Shown here piece by piece: positions 4,940 through 8,322 of a DNA stretch of 8,322 nt; position 1 is the first letter of the stretch, and every line of letters begins with the position of its first letter. The DNA comes from SG8-41 sp029864385 (GTDB lineage: Bacteria; Pseudomonadota; Gammaproteobacteria; Burkholderiales; SG8-41), in contig JAOTTL010000160.1 of NCBI GenBank assembly GCA_029864385.1, forward strand, positions 1-8,322. The letters are read 5' to 3'. The notes under the pieces were generated by a model that saw only the letters and a list, made by a program, of their open reading frames with translations, was not told where the DNA came from and made no database searches. The translations under genes and the position numbers were made by a program.

Positions 4940-6121
4940 ATGTTGATTGAGTTTTTTCTGAAGCTGAAAGAGGGCGGGATCCCCGTCTCGATCAAGGAGT
5001 TCCTGGCCCTGATCGAGGCGCTGGAGAAGCGCGTCATCTTTGGCCGCTTCGAGGACTTCTACTATCTCGCCCGCACTTGCCTGGTGAAGGACGAGAAGTA
5101 CTACGACCGCTACGACCGGGTGTTCGCAGCGTACTTCAAGGGTATCGTGGAAGCCGAGGACATCGTGTTCACCGTTCCGGAGGAATGGCTGAGGAAGCTC
5201 GCGGAGAAAACGCTCTCGGACGAGGAGAAGAAACTGATCGAGTCCATGGGCGGTTGGGACAAACTCATGGAGACGCTCAGGCGGCGGCTCGAAGAGCAGA
5301 AGGGCCGGCACCAGGGCGGGGCGAAATGGATCGGCACTGCGGGAACCAGTCCCTACGGTGCGTGGGGCTACAATCCGGAAGGCGTGCGCATCGGTCAGCC
5401 TGAGTCGCGCCATCGCCGTGCCGTGAAGGTGTGGGACCGGCGCGAGTACCGCAATCTGGATGACACCGTAGAGCTCGGCACCCGTAACATCAAGGTGGCG
5501 CTACGGCGCCTGCGCCGCTTTGCGCGGATCGGCGCGCCGGAGGAGCTGGATCTCGACGATACGATCCGCTCGACTGCCAAGAATGCCGGCTGGCTCGACC
5601 TCAAGATGGTCCCCGAGCGACACAACGCCGTGAAGGTCCTGTTATTTCTCGACATCGGCGGCTCGATGGACGATCACATCCGCATTTGCGAGCAGCTCTT
5701 TTCCGCAGCGCGCGTCGAGTTCAAGCACCTCGAGTATTTCTACTTCCACAACTTCCTCTATGAGCGGGTATGGCGCGACAACCGCCGGCGTGGGACCGAG
5801 CGCGTGGCGACGTGGGACGTACTGCACACCTATCCGCACGATTACACCGTGATCCTGGTCGGCGACGCCACGATGAGTCCGTACGAAATCGTCTATCCCG
5901 GCGGCAGCGTCGAGCACACGAATGAGGAAGCTGGGGCGGTGTGGCTCGAGCGGCTACTTGCTGTCTATCACAACGCGATCTGGCTCAATCCGCAGCCGGA
6001 GGCGGTCTGGGATTACCACGATTCGATCCGCATCACGCGGCAGTTGATGGGTGAGCGGATGTTTCCGCTGACGCTCGAGGGGCTCGACCGCGGAATGAGA
6101 TTTCTGTCGAAATCTCATTAA
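4940..6121 (+). CDS. coxE: CoxE-like VWA domain protein
   Basis: This 393-aa protein is a CoxE-family von Willebrand A protein, which works with the CoxD/MoxR ATPase as a metal-insertion or chaperone pair for molybdenum hydroxylases. The N-terminal part MLIEFFLKLKEGGIPVSIKEF and the YYLARTCLVKDE region (41-52) are typical of the family. A basic linker (about 113-200) leads into the VWA domain, where the metal-dependent adhesion site DIGGS is at 238-242, with a later acidic position in VGDATMS (307-313). No signal peptide or membrane segment is seen, so it should be cytoplasmic. ATG at 4940 is the only start possible after an in-frame TAA at 4904, yet no Shine-Dalgarno sequence precedes it. 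The family ending GMRFLSK is followed by two extra residues (SH) created by a palindrome that runs into the stop. Confidence 0.88.
   Translation: MLIEFFLKLKEGGIPVSIKEFLALIEALEKRVIFGRFEDFYYLARTCLVKDEKYYDRYDRVFAAYFKGIVEAEDIVFTVPEEWLRKLAEKTLSDEEKKLIESMGGWDKLMETLRRRLEEQKGRHQGGAKWIGTAGTSPYGAWGYNPEGVRIGQPESRHRRAVKVWDRREYRNLDDTVELGTRNIKVALRRLRRFARIGAPEELDLDDTIRSTAKNAGWLDLKMVPERHNAVKVLLFLDIGGSMDDHIRICEQLFSAARVEFKHLEYFYFHNFLYERVWRDNRRRGTERVATWDVLHTYPHDYTVILVGDATMSPYEIVYPGGSVEHTNEEAGAVWLERLLAVYHNAIWLNPQPEAVWDYHDSIRITRQLMGERMFPLTLEGLDRGMRFLSKSH
6094..6119. repeat. Perfect 11-bp hairpin at the coxE stop codon
   Basis: AATGAGATTTC (6094-6104) and GAAATCTCATT (6109-6119) form a perfect stem with a TGTC loop. 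The first base of the stop codon TAA (6119-6121) closes the stem. No T tract follows, so it is not a standard terminator. Stem length and loop size equal those of the hairpin at the coxD stop, though the sequence differs. Confidence 0.75.
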
Positions 6122-6148
6122 ACGAGTCACCCCTGATGGGTGATTCGT
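6122..6148. repeat. Second 11-bp inverted repeat directly after coxE
   Basis: ACGAGTCACCC (6122-6132) pairs with GGGTGATTCGT (6138-6148) across a five-base CTGAT loop, with one G-T pair. It starts one base after the coxE stop and is followed by ACTCG (6150-6154), which can also pair with CGAGT at 6123-6127. No T tract follows. It may protect the 3' end of the message or be part of the repeat cluster that continues to 6225. Confidence 0.6.
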
Positions 6149-6167
6149 AACTCGCTCGGATTCGCGC

Positions 6168-6225
6168 GGTGTGCTCCCGTATTCTTGCAGGGACTCTCGT
6201 AAGGAGGAAAATAGGGGGACACACC
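6168..6225. repeat. REP-like pair in inverted orientation (BIME-like)
   Basis: GGTGTGCTCCCGTATTCT (6168-6185, plus) and GGTGTGTCCCCCTATTTT (6225-6208, minus) are imperfect inverted copies: 14 of 18 positions match, with 22 bases between. The core GGTNTGTCCCC followed by TATT recurs at 7150-7164. To my recollection, this kind of core borders REP-associated tyrosine transposase genes in betaproteobacteria and relatives. The position between genes and the inverted pairing fit a bacterial interspersed mosaic element. Confidence 0.6.
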
Positions 6226-6382
6226 AGAATGGCACTACCTTAAGCGAAAGCGGCTGATCCTGTTGGGGTTATGATCGTGGTGTTCGAAGCCACGATGGCC
6301 TTGACGCTGCCGAGAGAACGTCTCCCAGTCAGCGGGTCGTGCTGCCGCGAAAAGGTTTCTTGACACCTTTTCCGTGACTCTT
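6226..6382. other. Short stretch with an unassigned minus-strand reading frame
   Basis: Between the REP pair and the stop of the 104-aa gene there is no gene I can name. A minus-strand frame stays open from inside that gene (ATG at 6426) to TAG at 6235-6237 and ends with aromatic and basic residues (RPADWETF, then EHHDHNPNRISRF). Its first third overlaps the 104-aa gene in another frame, so it is at best the 3' end of something older. Its stop lies nine bases from the REP core, as expected for a gene end in a REP-bordered element. Confidence 0.25.
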
Positions 6383-6697
6383 TCAGTCCAGATCAGCCGC
6401 CTGCTGTCTGGTGTAGAAGACGTCATCTCGAATGAATCCCGGCTCGATGCTGTCGCGCACCGCGATGACGTGGCCGTTGTCGTCGCGCGCGGTTACCCAT
6501 TCGGCGGGCAAGCCACAGATCAGGTGCATTGGGGCCGGTTGGCCGTCTTCGAAACGAGCGATTTCCACTCGGCCCGTTCCGCTGTCCCGGAATGCCGGGA
6601 TCAGGCCGGCGCGGCGATTATGGGCGCTGACTCCGGCCGTGCCGGCAAATGCCAGGTTCTCCTGGCGCAGATGCTGTTCGGTCAACGTTCGGCTCAT
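6383..6697 (-). CDS. Conserved small hypothetical protein (104 aa)
   Basis: This 104-aa protein has no known function. It resembles small conserved hypothetical proteins of proteobacteria whose shared pattern is ENRxxGxxPAFxDxxTGxV, then RFxDGxPAPxHLxxGLP and a final GFxxxxxFYTRxxAA. Here these appear as HNRRAGLIPAF (26-36), RFEDGQPAPMHLICGLP (48-64) and GFIRDDVFYTRQQAA (86-100), so the protein seems complete. There is no signal peptide, membrane helix or metal motif. AGGG at 6705-6708 lies seven bases before the ATG. The gene stands alone between the repeat cluster after coxE and a decayed region, and a possible -10 box lies at 6787-6792. The family recognition is from memory; the coding call is reasonably safe. 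Confidence 0.7.
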   Translation of the reverse strand: MSRTLTEQHLRQENLAFAGTAGVSAHNRRAGLIPAFRDSGTGRVEIARFEDGQPAPMHLICGLPAEWVTARDDNGHVIAVRDSIEPGFIRDDVFYTRQQAADLD

Positions 6698-6977
6698 GAT
6701 TGCGCCCTGAATCAGCTTTCATGTTTGAGGGACGCATATTCCGTACCAACCGGAGATCGGCGCACCTAAAAACCATAACACACTGTTTTATAGTCATATT
6801 TTATGAACGCTTCCTGGCCGCTTCCCGGTATGCCACCTCGAATCCGGGGGCATCAGGGTGATAGCCATCAAATTCTGTCGCGATTCTTTCGCGATGGCGT
6901 CGAAAAACCGTCCACTGCTGAAGGGCAACCGCAGCGCTTGCTTCGACGCGCATGAGGATTACGCGCTCTATCTTCAT
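6698..6977. other. Region without a confident gene; possible truncated 58-codon frame
   Basis: A minus-strand frame from ATG 6975-6977 to TAA 6801-6803 could encode 58 aa (begins MKIERVILMRVEAS, ends VAYREAARKRS). The composition is protein-like, but there is no ribosome binding site. The frame stays open further upstream, into sequence antisense to the transposase remnant. One reading is a small gene whose 5' part was replaced when the RAYT element arrived near 6978. I do not recognise the product. Confidence 0.25.
6787..6792 (-). promoter_or_regulatory. -10 element candidate for the 104-aa gene
   Basis: TATAAA on the minus strand sits in an AT-rich island (about 6769-6804) that stands out from the GC-rich surroundings. 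Transcription from it would start near 6780, with a leader of about 80 bases to the ATG at 6697. No matching -35 element was found. Confidence 0.3.
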
Positions 6978-6978
6978 C

Positions 6979-7129
6979 AGCACGGCGGTGAACGGGGGAT
7001 TTGCGCTCGGCAACGAGCGCTTCAAAAGCGGAGATTTCGGCGACGCTGGGCCGACGCGTTCAGCCGGGCGTGTCGGGCCGCCCGAAGAAAAACACCGAAC
7101 GCGCAAGGCAAGCCCGGCTTCCTCTATGA
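6979..7129 (+). pseudogene. 3' remnant of a REP-associated tyrosine transposase (RAYT), frameshifted
   Basis: Translating the plus strand gives STAVNGGFALGNERFKS (6979-7029). After skipping one base at 7030 it gives EISATLGRRVQPG, then SGRPKKN, to a TGA at 7127-7129. Read together this is the typical C terminus of RAYT (Y1_Tnp, IS200/IS605-related) proteins: A-N-G-ALG-ERF, E-I, LGRRV, PG, GRPKK. The catalytic HUH and Tyr part, which would be upstream, is missing; the preceding 6698-6978 does not resemble it. One extra G (7030 or 7031) breaks the frame. A REP-like core follows 20 bases after the stop (7150), as in intact RAYT loci. The remnant is therefore a decayed, non-functional element end. 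Confidence 0.75.
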
Positions 7130-7149
7130 TTTCATTGCACGGAAACCCC

Positions 7150-7164
7150 GGTCTGTCCCCTATT
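7150..7164 (+). repeat. REP-like terminus beside the RAYT remnant
   Basis: GGTCTGTCCCCTATT differs from the minus-strand core at 6225-6210 (GGTGTGTCCCCCTATT) by one substitution and one C. It lies 20 bases after the RAYT remnant stop in the same orientation, and six bases from the stop codon of the DUF349 gene on the other strand. Confidence 0.6.
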
Positions 7165-7170
7165 ATTCCC

Positions 7171-8322
7171 TTACCCGAGAGGGCGAACTCGCACTGCGGC
7201 GATGATTTTCTCCAGTCGCCCGCGCGACACCGCGTCGGGGCGGGGCGAGGCGGCGGCGTCTAACAACCTGCGCTCCATATCCTCTGGCGTCGTCGCGCTG
7301 CCCCGGCGACCTTCCATCACGTCTTTGAGCGCGCGCATTTTCAATTGTTGCCGCGCGGCCATGAACTCGCTCGGGGTGTCGATGCCGCAAGCGACTTCGA
7401 GGCTCAACAGTGACTCCGGCAGGCCTGCATCGGAGCCCGTGCCGGACCGGGGGCCGGCCCTGGGAACGGCGGTGCCGCGGAAACGCGCCTCCATTGCGCG
7501 CTTCCAGGCATCGGGAAGATTTTCAACGGCGCTCCAGCTCGCCTCCAGATTGGGCGTGACCTCACCTGCCGCCTCGCGCTCATCGCAAAGCCGCATCGCC
7601 GCGATGAGTGCATCGAAGCGCGAATGCGCCGCATGCTCGGCAATCTTACGCAGCCGTTTCGTCGCCGCATCGCGCGCGGCGCGGTAACGAGCATCCAGCC
7701 CGGCAGCGTGCGGCCTGGCGACTTCGGCGCAGGCGCGCCAGGCCGTCTCGGCGTTCGCCAGCGCGCGCTTGATCTCCGAGGCGCTGCGGGTGGAATCCGC
7801 CGCGGGAAGCTTGAGCAGGTTCTCGATGATTGCTGCGCGCGCCTTGATCTGTTCGCCGGCCTCAATTTCCCGGGCGGCGCGCGCGGCGTCGCGTGCGGTG
7901 AATACGGCATCCGTAGCTGCTTTGAACGCTCTCCACAGCGTACTCTCTTCGCGCCGCGGCAGGTGCAGGGCCTTGGCATGGGCTTGCCATTGCGCTTGCA
8001 GCTCGCGCACCTTGTCGAGGGCATCCCGCGCGAGCGGCTTCGACTCGCTGAGGATCTTCGCGGCGGTGATGAGTTGTTCACGCTCTCGGCTTGCCTCGCG
8101 ATAGGCTAGGGTCAGCGGGGCCTCCAGCGCCTGGAGGGCCGCCGCGTAACGCGTCGTCACCGCGTTGTCGCCCTTTTGTGCCTGGCGCGGCACGGTATGC
8201 TCCACCGGACCCAATTTACGCCAGGCGATTTTGGCTTCCTCAAGGGTGCGGGCGATCGTGCGCCAGTCCCGCCGTCCGCCTGCCGCTGAGGCAGGAGCAG
8301 GAGGGTCCCCCTCTTCCTGCGC
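7171..8322 (-). CDS. DUF349 domain protein (C-terminal part, 5' end outside the window)
   Basis: The frame is open to the window edge, giving 383 visible residues. A TTG at 8214 is only an internal Leu codon, because the sequence before it reads DWRTIARTLEEAKIAWRKLGPVEH, which is DUF349 sequence. A second clear unit follows at visible residues of about 99-148: VRELQAQWQAHAKAL, then LWRAFKAATDAVFTARD, with the spaced W and F residues of the repeat. The protein is alpha-helical, rich in Ala, Arg and Glu, and likely coiled-coil-like, with a more variable Gly/Pro-rich insert near PRAGPRSGTGSD. DUF349 proteins are often long, multi-repeat and cytoplasmic; their function is not established. The stop TAA (7171-7173) is next to a REP-like repeat, and no terminator hairpin with a T tract follows. 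Confidence 0.82.
   Translation of the reverse strand, partial: AQEEGDPPAPASAAGGRRDWRTIARTLEEAKIAWRKLGPVEHTVPRQAQKGDNAVTTRYAAALQALEAPLTLAYREASREREQLITAAKILSESKPLARDALDKVRELQAQWQAHAKALHLPRREESTLWRAFKAATDAVFTARDAARAAREIEAGEQIKARAAIIENLLKLPAADSTRSASEIKRALANAETAWRACAEVARPHAAGLDARYRAARDAATKRLRKIAEHAAHSRFDALIAAMRLCDEREAAGEVTPNLEASWSAVENLPDAWKRAMEARFRGTAVPRAGPRSGTGSDAGLPESLLSLEVACGIDTPSEFMAARQQLKMRALKDVMEGRRGSATTPEDMERRLLDAAASPRPDAVSRGRLEKIIAAVRVRPLG

Noticed and set aside
4469..5413. 314-codon minus-strand open frame across the coxD-coxE gap
   Set aside because: It is antisense to two well-supported genes and has no recognisable domain. Its passage through the gap is probably chance.
6858..7205. 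115-codon plus-strand frame
   Set aside because: It mixes antisense sequence with an off-frame part of the RAYT remnant; the RAYT signature is in the other two plus-strand frames.
7404..8081. 225-codon minus-strand frame inside the DUF349 gene
   Set aside because: Arg/Ser/Pro-rich shadow in another frame; the DUF349 motifs are in the frame that runs to the window edge.

Overview
The window looks like a chromosomal segment of a GC-rich proteobacterium, probably a betaproteobacterium. This rests on the protein families, an FNR/ANR-type operator and REP/RAYT-type repeats. It is inference, because there is no rRNA or other marker gene. No tRNA, rRNA, CRISPR array, prophage or intact transposase gene was seen.

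Layout. (1) 1-996, minus strand: the first codons of an unidentified gene, and upstream of it a complete flavoprotein with a [2Fe-2S] site, of the NfnA / sulfide dehydrogenase small-subunit type. An FNR-like box lies upstream at the spacing expected for activation. (2) 1286-3061, minus strand: hyi and glxR, the hydroxypyruvate isomerase and tartronate semialdehyde reductase of glyoxylate metabolism. There is no gcl beside them. A perfect 11-bp inverted repeat covers the hyi leader. (3) 3172-6121, plus strand: a MocA-like molybdopterin cytidylyltransferase ending at a strong terminator, then a CoxD-like MoxR/AAA+ ATPase and a CoxE-like VWA protein. Together these suggest maturation of a molybdenum hydroxylase (CO dehydrogenase / xanthine dehydrogenase family) whose structural genes are outside the window. 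(4) 6094-7167: a repeat-rich junction with hairpins at the coxE stop, a REP pair, a conserved 104-aa hypothetical gene and the frameshifted 3' end of a REP-associated tyrosine transposase (RAYT) with its own REP-like terminus. (5) 7171-8322, minus strand: the C-terminal part of a DUF349 protein that runs off the right edge.

The least ordinary structure is the 206-bp gap between the coxD-like and coxE-like genes, which family members usually lack. It holds four complementary arms that can pair as 1:2 plus 3:4 or as 2:3, and a possible 24-codon ORF whose stop codon touches arm 3. The coxE start codon lies directly after arm 4 and has no Shine-Dalgarno sequence. This resembles a translation-controlled attenuator, but it could also be a small palindromic insertion.
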